DNA of 64,000 nucleotides from Massilia sp. H6 (GTDB lineage Bacteria > Pseudomonadota > Gammaproteobacteria > Burkholderiales > Burkholderiaceae_D): contig NZ_CP103371.1 of NCBI RefSeq assembly GCF_024802625.1, forward strand, positions 1 to 64,000. The letters are read 5' to 3'. This document shows positions 56,361 to 64,000 of the stretch, piece after piece. Numbering within the stretch: position 1 is the stretch's first letter; each line of letters opens with the position of its first letter. The translations under genes and the position numbers were made by a program. The notes beneath the pieces were generated by a model. It had not been told where the DNA came from, searched no databases, and saw nothing but the letters and a program-made list of their open reading frames with translations.

Positions 56361-57848
56361 ATGTACGTAGCCGCTTTCAAACGCGTATGCCCTGTCGTTC
56401 TTGCAAGCACGCTGATTCTGATTATAGCGCGTGACCGTTATCCCAGACAATGGAAGTCCCCGAATATGACCGCACTCACACCCCGTCTGCAACCGATGTT
56501 CGAGAAAATTAAGCCGGTCTGCTTCGGCCGCTTCATGGTCGATGTGCCGGCATCGGCTACCGTTGCATGGGGCGGTACCGATGTTCCGCTGGGCGTGACC
56601 ATTTACCGTGACGGCGTAGGTGAGATAAAGGCCTTGGCGCAGAAGTTCATCGAAGAACTAAATAGCGAAAAGGCCCTCAACCATGATGATGTCCCCTTGC
56701 TGCTATCAGTAGAAAAAATGGCCGATCCTGAAGGTAAGATTGTGACCGGTTATGAGAGCTTCCAGTCCATCAACGGGCTCAAAATCAATGGTTACTTCAA
56801 GCTGAACAGCGATGGCGTGATTATCGATGCACGGCCTTTGAGAGACGGGTGGGATGAAACAATAGCAGATATCAAAAGCATCGCGCGCCGCCTGCGCCAG
56901 CGTCCCGAAAACGACATCCCCACCGAGCCAGGCAACTGCCTCGAACATACTTTTTTGCCAGATAAGCAAAAGCCTACACAGGATGACCTTATGGAGCACA
57001 TCCGCATTGGCTTTCGTCTGAAAGAATTCCCCGACGCGCATTTCTCGATTTATGTCGCGCCCTCGAATCCCCACAACCCTGAGGGCGACTCACTCAAAAC
57101 CCAGTGGAAGCGCATCAAGGAAAACCCAACCACGCCCGAAGAGAAAGCAGCGCTCGCTAAAATTAACTACTTCCGCGAAAGCTCGCGCCAGATACATGAC
57201 TGGAAAACCGGCTACGAGGTCCTGGTGCGTAATCCCGACGAAGAACGCGTCCATTCTTATCACGACTTCCAGGCCAAATTCACGGGCGTTCCCCATGACC
57301 CGTTCAGACCGTACGCCGACATCCAGTTTCAAACCGGCGTCGGCAACAATGCCGCCGGCTCCATCAAGGCCAGCCTGACCGACGAAGAAGCCATCGCAGT
57401 CTGGGACAGAATCACCAGCACAATCCGCGTGCGTCCGACCAGCCTAAAGCCCGTGGAATCGACCGACACCGGCCCGCGCCTGCCGCTGGGCGAACTCGCG
57501 GCAACCGGGCGCACCTGCCCGCAAACCGGCTGGTGGGAGCATGATGCGCCGGGGCCAACGGGTGACAGCCGGCGTCGGCACTTCCGGGCCGGCGAACGTA
57601 TGCCGCATACGGTCGCGATCGGTGAGCCGTCGATCTGGCAAAAACTCCAGGGAGAACGACCGTCCTACCGAACGGCGACGGTCTGGAAACTGGTCAGCTA
57701 CGATGATGCCCCTCCCGTTGCAGACGTGATCGCGCAGCCAACCTCGATCGCGCAAAGCGCTCCCCCTGATGCCCTTTCAAACGACGCTACCAATACCAGG
57801 CACGAAGCTGGCCATGGTGAAGGGACAGCGCCCGTTAAGAAGCGCTGA
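56361..57848 (+). CDS. Tli4-type T6SS immunity protein, copy 1
   Basis: The 495-residue protein belongs to the Tli4 immunity family, which blocks Tle4-type phospholipases in the periplasm. Typical parts are VCFGRFMVDVPASATVAWGG near residue 50, a central domain ending with IAVWDRITSTIRVRP, and a C-terminal segment TGRTCPQTGWWEHDAPGP and MPHTVAIGEPSIWQKLQGERPSYRTATVWKLVSY in shorter motifs (CPQTGWWEHD, PSIWQKL). The N-terminus (about 1-25) is hydrophobic but lacks a lipobox Cys, so it would be anchored rather than lipidated. Start at ATG 56361 is supported by AAAGGA seven bases upstream and by the matching start of copy 2. No intact toxin gene adjoins it. Confidence 0.8.
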   Translation: MYVAAFKRVCPVVLASTLILIIARDRYPRQWKSPNMTALTPRLQPMFEKIKPVCFGRFMVDVPASATVAWGGTDVPLGVTIYRDGVGEIKALAQKFIEELNSEKALNHDDVPLLLSVEKMADPEGKIVTGYESFQSINGLKINGYFKLNSDGVIIDARPLRDGWDETIADIKSIARRLRQRPENDIPTEPGNCLEHTFLPDKQKPTQDDLMEHIRIGFRLKEFPDAHFSIYVAPSNPHNPEGDSLKTQWKRIKENPTTPEEKAALAKINYFRESSRQIHDWKTGYEVLVRNPDEERVHSYHDFQAKFTGVPHDPFRPYADIQFQTGVGNNAAGSIKASLTDEEAIAVWDRITSTIRVRPTSLKPVESTDTGPRLPLGELAATGRTCPQTGWWEHDAPGPTGDSRRRHFRAGERMPHTVAIGEPSIWQKLQGERPSYRTATVWKLVSYDDAPPVADVIAQPTSIAQSAPPDALSNDATNTRHEAGHGEGTAPVKKR

Positions 57849-58057
57849 TTCACGCGACAATTCTTCCAGCAAGTGCACCTGGCGATCAGACGGTACCCGC
57901 CAGGTCCGCCGACCACCAGCTAAACACCGGCATGTTCAAGGGCATATTCCGCCAGACGGGCTACGAACACCAGTCCAGCTACAAGGATCCACTGGCTGTC
58001 GCCTCGACCTTGTACAGCATCGTGCGAATCGCCCAGAACGCAAGCTGGAAATGCTGA
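57842..58057 (+). pseudogene. Effector C-terminal tail, ghost copy 2
   Basis: An open frame overlapping the end of immunity copy 1 reads, from about 57845, PASAPGDQTVPARSADHQ, then GMFKGIFRQTGYEHQ and ends SIVRIAQNASWKC. GDxTVP is a motif of the catalytic Asp region in alpha/beta-hydrolase lipases and a conserved His follows in YEHQ, so this is probably the tail of a lipase effector (Tle4-type by its immunity partner). No start codon or N-terminal domain is present. The stop is 10 bases before the second Tli4-type ATG. Confidence 0.7.
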
Positions 58058-58067
58058 AAGGAATACC

Positions 58068-59549
58068 ATGTGCCCGACCGCCATCAGACGCCTCATCCTT
58101 GTTCCGCTTGCTGCGGCGAGCCTGCTGCTGGCGGCATGCGCCCCCCACCCGAGAGAATGGAAGACGCCGAACATGACCGCCCTTGCTCCCCGCCTGCAAC
58201 CCCTTTTCGAGAAAACGAAAACCGTCTGCTTCGGACGGTTCATGGTCGACGTGCCGGCATCGGCCAGTGTCGTCTGGGGAAGCACGGGTGTCCCGCTGGG
58301 CGTCACCGTCTACCACGATGGCGTGGAGGAAGTGAAGGGATTGGCCCAAAAGTTCATCGACGAGTTAAAAAGTGAACAGGCCATTTACCTTAATAACATC
58401 CCCTTGCTGATTTCGGTTGACGATATACGCCAGCCGGAGGGAAAAATCGTGACTGGGTACGACGGTTTTGAAGCAATTGGCTTGCTGAAAATCAGCGGTT
58501 ACTTCAGGATGAACAGCGATGGCTTTATCATTGATGCGCGTCCGTTGGAAGAGCAAAAAGACGAAGTCATCGCAGACATACAAAGCATGGCCCGCCGCCT
58601 GCGGCAACGTGCGGACGACGAAGCCCCTGCCGAGCCCGGCAACTGCCTCGAGAGGGCCTTCCTGCCCGACTCGCCGGATGACGAGAAGAACCATCCTGGC
58701 GAATTCATCAGCATCGGCTTCCGCCTGAAGGAGTTTCCGGACGCCCATCTGTCAATTGAAGTCCGTCCCACCCCACGCGACCCGGAACGTGCATCGCTCA
58801 AGGCACAATGGAAGCGCATGAAGGAACCGTTGACGCCCGAAGTGGATGAAGTGTTCGCCAAGGTCAAATACTTCCGCGAAAGCCCACGTCATATCAGGGA
58901 CTGGACAACTGGCTACGAGGTGCTGATGCGCGCACCCGATGAAAAAGGCGTCCATTCTTTCCATGATTTCGAGCTGAGGTTCACCGGCGTACCTAACGAC
59001 CCCTTTAAGCCCTATGCGAGCGTCCAGCTCCAAACCGGCGTCGGCAACAATGCCGCCGGCTCCACCAAGGCCAGCCTGACCGACGAAGAAGCCATCGCAG
59101 TCTGGGACAGAATCACCAGCACGATCCGCGTGCGTCCGACCAGCCTAAAGCCCGTGGAATCGACCGACACCGGCCCGCGCCTGCCGCTGGGCGAACTCGC
59201 GGCAACCGGGCGCACCTGCCCGCAAACCGGCTGGTGGGAGCATGATGCGCCGGGGCCAACAGGTGACAGCCGGCGTCGGCACTTCCGGGCCGGCGAACGT
59301 ATGCCGCATACGGTCGCGATCGGTGAGCCGTCGATCTGGCAAAAACTCAAGGGAGAACGACCGTCCTACCGAACGGCGACGGTCTGGAAACTGGTCAGCT
59401 ACGATGATGCCCCTTCGGTGGCAGACGTGATCGCGCAGCCAACCTCGATCGCGCAAAACGCTCTCCCGGATGCCCTTTCAAACGACGCTACCAATACCAG
59501 GCACGAAGCTGGCCATGGTGTAGGGGACCAATCCAACAAGAAAGGCTGA
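58068..59549 (+). CDS. Tli4-type T6SS immunity protein, copy 2, lipoprotein
   Basis: The 493-residue paralogue of copy 1 has a proper lipoprotein signal ending LLLAACAPH, so the Cys near residue 24 should be lipidated and the protein anchored in the periplasm. The family motifs VCFGRFMVDVPAS and the C-terminal CPQTGWWEHD block are both present. The first two-thirds differ clearly from copy 1, whereas bases 59032-59519 are almost identical to 57331-57817 there. It is followed by a PAAR gene four bases after the stop. Start ATG 58068 has AAAGGA upstream. Confidence 0.82.
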   Translation: MCPTAIRRLILVPLAAASLLLAACAPHPREWKTPNMTALAPRLQPLFEKTKTVCFGRFMVDVPASASVVWGSTGVPLGVTVYHDGVEEVKGLAQKFIDELKSEQAIYLNNIPLLISVDDIRQPEGKIVTGYDGFEAIGLLKISGYFRMNSDGFIIDARPLEEQKDEVIADIQSMARRLRQRADDEAPAEPGNCLERAFLPDSPDDEKNHPGEFISIGFRLKEFPDAHLSIEVRPTPRDPERASLKAQWKRMKEPLTPEVDEVFAKVKYFRESPRHIRDWTTGYEVLMRAPDEKGVHSFHDFELRFTGVPNDPFKPYASVQLQTGVGNNAAGSTKASLTDEEAIAVWDRITSTIRVRPTSLKPVESTDTGPRLPLGELAATGRTCPQTGWWEHDAPGPTGDSRRRHFRAGERMPHTVAIGEPSIWQKLKGERPSYRTATVWKLVSYDDAPSVADVIAQPTSIAQNALPDALSNDATNTRHEAGHGVGDQSNKKG

Positions 59550-59552
59550 GCG

Positions 59553-59819
59553 ATGCCCAACGTGATTCGATTAGGTGACGCAACGTCTCATGGTGGCAAG
59601 GTCGAAAGTGTGAGCGCCACGTATTTTACAGTCGACGCAATACCGGTAGCCTGCGTCGGTGACGTTTGCAGTTGTCCCATCCAGGGACATGACAAATGCA
59701 CGATTGCCGAGGGCGATCCGAGCCACGTCATCAATGGCCGTGCCGTCGCCTACGATGGGCATAAAACGACCTGTGGTGCCGTGTTGATAGCGTCCGTCGA
59801 CAACTTCAGTGGGCGATGA
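59553..59819 (+). CDS. PAAR-domain protein
   Basis: The 88-residue protein is a PAAR tip, which sharpens the VgrG spike and can link effectors. It begins MPNVIRLGDATSHGG and contains VACVGDVCSCPIQGHDKCTIAEGDP and YDGHKTTCGAVLIAS in shorter motifs (VGDVCSCP, GHKTTCGA), with the conserved Cys and His zinc-binding set. Its start is three bases after the second immunity stop, with AAAGG in the immunity gene's last codons as ribosome site. It is the last gene of the islet and looks intact. Confidence 0.88.
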   Translation: MPNVIRLGDATSHGGKVESVSATYFTVDAIPVACVGDVCSCPIQGHDKCTIAEGDPSHVINGRAVAYDGHKTTCGAVLIASVDNFSGR

Positions 59820-59904
59820 CCCGGCAATCCGTCGATTTCATGGGGCGCTTTCACTTTTCTGATCAGCGGTTCACACAGGTTGAACACGGGTGCGGCAGGG
59901 CTGC

Positions 59905-61074
59905 TTACGCTAACGCATACCGCTGTGGCTGTGGCTGCGGCATCCCAGTCTCAACCCGGTCCCGGCCGCCGTTCTTGGCCACGTACAGCGCATGGTCAGC
60001 GCGCGCCAGTGCGGCGCCAAGCGCTTCGCCCGGGTGAAGCACGACCACGCCGATGCTGACCGTCATCGTGTACGAGGTACCGCTGGTGATCACAGTCGCA
60101 CCCCGCACCGCCAGGCGCAGGCGCTCGGCAGCCTGGCGGGCGCCAATCAGTTCTGTGCCTGGCAATATCGCCGCGAACTCTTCGCCGCCGAGCCGCCCCA
60201 GGAGCTCATGCGCGCGCAGGACGCCGCGCGCGGTACGTGCGAATTCGGCCAGCGCCTCGTCCCCCGTAGCGTGGCCGAAGCGATCGTTGATTTGCTTGAA
60301 GTGGTCGATATCGATCATGACCAACGCCAGCGGCTGCTGCATGCGCAGCGCGGCCTGGCGCGCAAGGTCGGCGCGCTCCAGGAAAGCATGGCGGTTGGGC
60401 AGGCCGGTGAGCGAATCCGTCGTCGCCAGGCGCGTCATCTCCAGATCATCCTTCTGCTTGCACAGGAGCAGAAAGCCGAATCCGTTGACGATCATCAAGA
60501 GGTAACCAGCCATGAAAACGCCCTCCTGCGCCGCGCCCTGCCCCATCGGCACGCTACTCACGCCACTGGCAGCCCACAAAGCCACCATCACTGCAAATAG
60601 GCCGTCATTGGCGCCAATGATCCGCTGCAGCAGCGAAACGCGATGGCTCCGTGGTCGCAGCAGGATCCAGGCCATGGCTGCAGCGAACAGAGCGACGATG
60701 GAAGCAACCAGCATGCTCACAGACGACACGGGAGCGCCGGCGCTGGCGGCAGCAAAGACGACCCCCAGTGCGAGTGCCGAAATTGGCACCAATACCCGCC
60801 TCCAGCGCTCGAAACCGAAAAACATGCAGTACGCTGCGACTTCAAGCGAAACGGCGAGCACCCAGCCGGCGCCCTCGATACTGTTCAGGGCGGGAATGCC
60901 CAGATAGGGACGCGACCAGCCCAGCAGCTGGCAAACGCCAATGCCGAAACGGGCCCACATCCATAACCGCAAGCCAGGATTGGGCGGGCCGCCATGGGTG
61001 TAGCCGGCCATCAGCACTGCGAAGGCGATGTTACCGACGCCGAGCGCAAGCATAAATGAAGGGATGTCGATCAC
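59905..61074 (-). CDS. Membrane-bound diguanylate cyclase (GGDEF)
   Basis: The 389-residue protein has six or so N-terminal membrane helices (about residues 5-210), then a coiled linker (LCKQKDDLEMTRLATTDSLTGLPNRHAFLERAD) and a GGDEF domain with active site GRLGGEEFAAILPG near residue 305. It should synthesise cyclic di-GMP. The usual inhibitory RxxD motif five residues before the active site reads RAHE, so feedback inhibition may be lost. GTG 61074 is preferred because AAGGAAC lies six bases upstream; an in-frame ATG at 61095 has no such site. Convergent with the PAAR gene. Confidence 0.88.
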   Translation of the reverse strand: MIDIPSFMLALGVGNIAFAVLMAGYTHGGPPNPGLRLWMWARFGIGVCQLLGWSRPYLGIPALNSIEGAGWVLAVSLEVAAYCMFFGFERWRRVLVPISALALGVVFAAASAGAPVSSVSMLVASIVALFAAAMAWILLRPRSHRVSLLQRIIGANDGLFAVMVALWAASGVSSVPMGQGAAQEGVFMAGYLLMIVNGFGFLLLCKQKDDLEMTRLATTDSLTGLPNRHAFLERADLARQAALRMQQPLALVMIDIDHFKQINDRFGHATGDEALAEFARTARGVLRAHELLGRLGGEEFAAILPGTELIGARQAAERLRLAVRGATVITSGTSYTMTVSIGVVVLHPGEALGAALARADHALYVAKNGGRDRVETGMPQPQPQRYALA

Positions 61075-61318
61075 TGACCGTTCCTTGTGTGGCAAACATG
61101 CCAGAAGTTAATAAATTGCTTACTTATATTTCTGTATGGAATCATTTTACACGGTTTGCCAAACCATCGTTCACACGTCTGCAGCGACAGCGGGTCAACT
61201 GTATAAAGCGCAACAGTCTGGCAAGCGTGCAGCATGGCAACGCAGCTTTTTGATGCGCTGCAGCACGCCTTGGTAGATAATCAACTGACACATTTCAACG
61301 CACCAGGATGGAGCACTC

Positions 61319-61804
61319 GTGATTTTCGGTTTTCTCAAGCCGCCCAAGATGTCGCCGCGCCAGCACCGGCTAAAGAATTCGTCGCTGTTTTCTGCATTGA
61401 CACCGCTGGAACTGAAGATCGTCGATGGTCTGCTGCACGAGCGCCGCTACCTGACCGATGAGATCGTGTTTGACGAAGGCGAGGAAGGTCAGGCGCTTTA
61501 CCTGATCATGAGCGGCAAGGTAGTCATCACCAAGTCGCATGCCGGCACCAATCAGGTCGTCGCCGAGCTCGAGCCGGGCAGCTTCTTCGGCGACCTGGCC
61601 CTGCTCGACAACTCCCCGCGCAATGCACAGGCGCGGGCGATGGAGCCCTGCGAGATGGCCGTGTTCTTCCGGGCCGATTTCCTTGGCCTGCTGGAGACCG
61701 ATGCCGTGATTGGCTACAAGATCTCGCTGGCGCTGGCGCGTCACATCGGCCTGCGCCTGCGCGAATGGATGGGCACTGGCCGGCCCCAGCTGGAAGCGCT
61801 ATGA
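61319..61804 (+). CDS. Cyclic nucleotide-binding domain protein
   Basis: The 161-residue protein is almost only a CRP-type cNMP-binding barrel: LYLIMSGKVVITKSHAG, ELEPGSFFGDLALLDNSPRNAQARA (phosphate-binding cassette, seen as GSFFGDLALL and PRNAQA). It lacks the helix-turn-helix of transcription factors. A small helical tail follows. Its stop overlaps the start of the AI-2E transporter gene by four bases, so it probably regulates or partners that protein. The start is GTG 61319 with GGAG upstream. Confidence 0.82.
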   Translation: MIFGFLKPPKMSPRQHRLKNSSLFSALTPLELKIVDGLLHERRYLTDEIVFDEGEEGQALYLIMSGKVVITKSHAGTNQVVAELEPGSFFGDLALLDNSPRNAQARAMEPCEMAVFFRADFLGLLETDAVIGYKISLALARHIGLRLREWMGTGRPQLEAL

Positions 61805-62964
61805 ACGGCGGCGAGCGGGCCGGGCCGGTCGTCTGGACAGGAATCATCGCGGCCACCTGCGTGCTGGTGCTGCTGGTACAGCAGGTGCTGTGGCTGGCGC
61901 TGCCCTTCATATTCGGCGCGGTACTGCATTACATCTTGCTGGGACCAATGCAGCGCCTGGTGCGCGCCGGTTTTAGCCGCAATACCGCCGCCCTGATGGT
62001 GTGCCTGCTGTTCTTCGCCTTCTTCACGCTTGCCCTGACGGCGGCGTTCTCGTGGAGCGGTGGCCCCGAAGAAGATTCGTGGGAAAAAACCATTGGCCTC
62101 TACCTCGATGGCGGCGTCGCCTTCGTGCGCAACACGATGGCCCTGCTCGAGAAGAAATTCCCGCTGCTAGCCGAGATGCACCTGACCTCCACCGTCAACG
62201 CAGCCTTCCGCACCTTCACCGACAACTTCGCCGAGCAGCACCTGGGCGAGATCGTGGTCGCGGTGGCGACCTGGATTCCTTCGCTGCTGCTGGTGCCATT
62301 TTTGACCTTCTTTTTCCTGCGCGACGGCCTGCGCTTCAAGAGCTTTTTGGCGCGTGCGGTACCAAACGCCTACTTCGAACGCGCTCTTAATTTACTGCAC
62401 GAGGTCGACCAGACCGCGCGCCGCTACTTCGAAGGCCTGATCAAGCTCACTTTTCTCGATACCGCGGTGCTGGCGCTGGGCCTGTGGGCGATCGGCGTGT
62501 CGTCACCCTTGCTGCTGGGCCTGATATCGGCCCTGCTGGCTTGGGTGCCCTTTGTCGGTTCGGTGGCGGGCTGCGTGCTGGTGGTGATCGTGGCCTCGAC
62601 CGACGCCCCCGACAACCCCCTCATCGCCTACGGCGCGATCGGTGTGTTCGTGCTGGTGCGCCTGCTGGATGACTTCATTTTCATGCCGCTAACCCTGGGC
62701 CGCAGCCTGCGCGTGCATCCGCTGGTGACGGTGCTGATGATCTTCGCCGGCGGCGCGCTGGCCGGCGTGGTGGGCCTGATGCTGGTGCTGCCGCTGCTGG
62801 GCGTGGTGATGGTCATTGGCGAAACACTGGGTCGACTGGTGACCAATCCGCGCCTGCGAGCGCGGCACCGGTACGCGCGCGCGCTGCGCACCCGGCAGGC
62901 CAGCGTGGATCTCGATATCGCGCGCGAGCGGCGCGGAGCGCCCACGCCGAACGCTGGCTTGTAA
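61801..62964 (+). CDS. AI-2E/PerM family membrane transporter
   Basis: The 387-residue protein has about eight helices of the AI-2E transporter (PerM) family. Signatures include LPFIFGAVLHYILLGPMQRLVR near residue 38, VPFLTFFFLRDGLRFK near 170, and the C-terminal LVRLLDDFIFMPLTLGRSLRVHPLVTVLMIFAGG near 290 (seen as DDFIFMPLTLGRSLRVHP). Some members export AI-2, others are proton-coupled cation carriers, so the substrate is not fixed. It is translationally coupled to the cyclic-nucleotide-binding gene by a four-base overlap. Confidence 0.87.
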   Translation: MNGGERAGPVVWTGIIAATCVLVLLVQQVLWLALPFIFGAVLHYILLGPMQRLVRAGFSRNTAALMVCLLFFAFFTLALTAAFSWSGGPEEDSWEKTIGLYLDGGVAFVRNTMALLEKKFPLLAEMHLTSTVNAAFRTFTDNFAEQHLGEIVVAVATWIPSLLLVPFLTFFFLRDGLRFKSFLARAVPNAYFERALNLLHEVDQTARRYFEGLIKLTFLDTAVLALGLWAIGVSSPLLLGLISALLAWVPFVGSVAGCVLVVIVASTDAPDNPLIAYGAIGVFVLVRLLDDFIFMPLTLGRSLRVHPLVTVLMIFAGGALAGVVGLMLVLPLLGVVMVIGETLGRLVTNPRLRARHRYARALRTRQASVDLDIARERRGAPTPNAGL

Positions 62965-63003
62965 CGAACAAACCGGAGCCTGAGCTCCGGTTGTTCATTC
63001 ATC

Positions 63004-64000
63004 TCAGCGCTTGCTGCCGCTTGCCTTGGGTTTGGACTTGATGGTCGACAGGATCGACGGCTTGACCCGGGACGGCGGCGCCATGAACGGCGTGCCGGCA
63101 GGCGCACTGCGGCCCCCCGTGCGGCCTTCCGGCGCGCGCGGGGCACGCTTGGACGCTACTTCGATCACGCGGCCTTTCGGCGCGGCGCTTGGCGGGCGGC
63201 GCTCGTCGCGCATGCCATGCATGGCGCCATCGTCGGTCGCCGGAATCAGGTGGCGTTCGCCGTTGCCGATCAGGTCGGCGCGGCCCATGCGGCGCAGCCC
63301 CTCGCGGATGATCGGCCAGTTTTCCGGATCGTAATAGCGCAAGAACGCCTTGTGCAGCTTGCGCGTCTTGCCGCTCTTGGCCGTCTCGACGGTTTCCGAA
63401 TCTTCGGTGACCTTGGCCAGCGGGTTCTTGCGCGAGTGGTACATGGTGGTCGCCATCGCCATCGGCGTCGGCGTGAAGGTCTGTACCTGGTCGAGCTTGA
63501 AGTTGTTCTTCTTCAGCCACAGCGCCAGGTTCAGCATGTCCTCGTCGGTTGAACCGGGGTGGGCCGCGATGAAATACGGGATCAGGTACTGCTTCTTGCC
63601 CGCCTCGAGCGAATACTTGTCGAACAGGCGCTTGAATTCATCATAGGCGCCGATCCCCGGCTTCATCATTTTGGAGAGCGTGCCGGCCTCGGTGTGCTCC
63701 GGCGCGATCTTGAGCAGGCCGCCCACGTGGTGGGTGACCAGTTCTTTCACGTATTCGGGCGAACGCACCGCCAGGTCGTAGCGCAGGCCGGAACCGATCA
63801 GGATCTTCTTGATGCCAGGGATCGCGCGCGCCTTGCGGTACAGCGAGATCAGCTTGCTGTGGTCGGTACCGAGATTGCTGCAGATGGTCGGATATACACA
63901 CGACAAACGGCGGCAGGATTCCTCGATCGTCTTGTCCTTGCAGGCCAGGCGGTACATGTTGGCGGTCGGGCCACCAAGGTCGGTGATCGTGCCGCCAAAG
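63004..64000 (-). CDS. YgiQ-family radical SAM protein, C-terminal part (cut by window edge)
   Basis: This gene runs beyond the right end of the window; about 332 C-terminal residues are visible. The edge reads [20 protein letters not shown], then [51 protein letters not shown] and [18 protein letters not shown], all typical of the YgiQ family. The N-terminal [4Fe-4S] cluster motif lies outside. The C-terminal tail is Arg/Pro/Lys-rich and variable. The function of YgiQ is unknown. It is convergent with the AI-2E gene, with an interval of 39 bases that contains a GGAGCTCAGGCTCC-like element. Confidence 0.9.
   Translation of the reverse strand, partial: FGGTITDLGGPTANMYRLACKDKTIEESCRRLSCVYPTICSNLGTDHSKLISLYRKARAIPGIKKILIGSGLRYDLAVRSPEYVKELVTHHVGGLLKIAPEHTEAGTLSKMMKPGIGAYDEFKRLFDKYSLEAGKKQYLIPYFIAAHPGSTDEDMLNLALWLKKNNFKLDQVQTFTPTPMAMATTMYHSRKNPLAKVTEDSETVETAKSGKTRKLHKAFLRYYDPENWPIIREGLRRMGRADLIGNGERHLIPATDDGAMHGMRDERRPPSAAPKGRVIEVASKRAPRAPEGRTGGRSAPAGTPFMAPPSRVKPSILSTIKSKPKASGSKR

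Noticed and set aside
61234-61461. 75-codon frame overlapping the cyclic-nucleotide-binding gene
   Set aside because: It overlaps the 5' end of the gene in another frame and its downstream part is a shadow.

Overview
The window is high-GC DNA with dense bacterial gene packing. It opens on the first base of dnaA and runs dnaA-dnaN-gyrB, so it is probably the conventional start of a circular chromosome. Gene content (GTP-dependent PEP carboxykinase, RdgC, a LeuA of about 560 residues, a second IF-1, a short-chain PHA depolymerase, SYLF protein, many T6SS-type parts) and codon use suggest a betaproteobacterium of the Oxalobacteraceae, close to Massilia/Telluria/Duganella. That assignment is from protein character only; no 16S gene is present.

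Layout. 1-5.3 kb: replication start genes. 5.3-12 kb: a TonB/TolA-like protein, two small exported proteins of unknown role beside a 5' remnant of an hcp gene, an MFS transporter, a PHA depolymerase and an NHL-repeat lipoprotein. 12-16.6 kb: a NERD-like/SF1 helicase, infA, and leuA behind a long leader that encodes a leucine-rich leader peptide. 16.7-21.8 kb: a five-gene MSHA-type minor pseudopilin cluster (mshQ-like first). 22-29.3 kb: HAD phosphatase, LpxR-like lipid A deacylase, lipoprotein, PAP2 phosphatase, an IS5-type transposase remnant, folE, a membrane protein, nudC and an MFS transporter. 29.3-36.1 kb: an AT-rich gap and then the complete mrpA/B-C-D-E-F-G cation/proton antiporter operon. 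36.2-48 kb: ssb, uvrA, a SYLF protein, pckG, a D-2-hydroxyacid dehydrogenase, a short asparaginase-like protein, rdgC and dinB; dinB has a perfect LexA box and uvrA has two partial ones. 48-54 kb: an exported subtilase, a TonB-dependent receptor and a glycerate kinase. 54.0-54.8 kb: tRNA-Val and tRNA-Asp, then a tandem array of the tRNA-Asp 3' tail plus terminator. 54.9-59.8 kb: an orphan type VI secretion islet. 59.9-64 kb: diguanylate cyclase, cyclic-nucleotide-binding protein, AI-2E family transporter and a YgiQ radical SAM protein cut by the window edge.

The most unusual part is the islet at 54.2-59.8 kb. A vgrG truncated before its needle domain is joined out of frame to the C-terminal tail of a lipase-like effector. 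Then come an intact Tli4-type immunity gene, a second effector tail, a second Tli4-type gene and a PAAR gene. The two immunity genes differ in their 5' two-thirds but are almost identical over about 490 bp at the 3' end. The islet starts beside four tandem copies of the tRNA-Asp 3' end, which resemble duplicated attachment sites. It reads as a decayed effector locus in which the toxins are gone and the immunity genes were kept and recombined. A smaller parallel case is the hcp remnant at 7.8 kb followed by an intact exported protein gene. No T6SS core genes are in the window.
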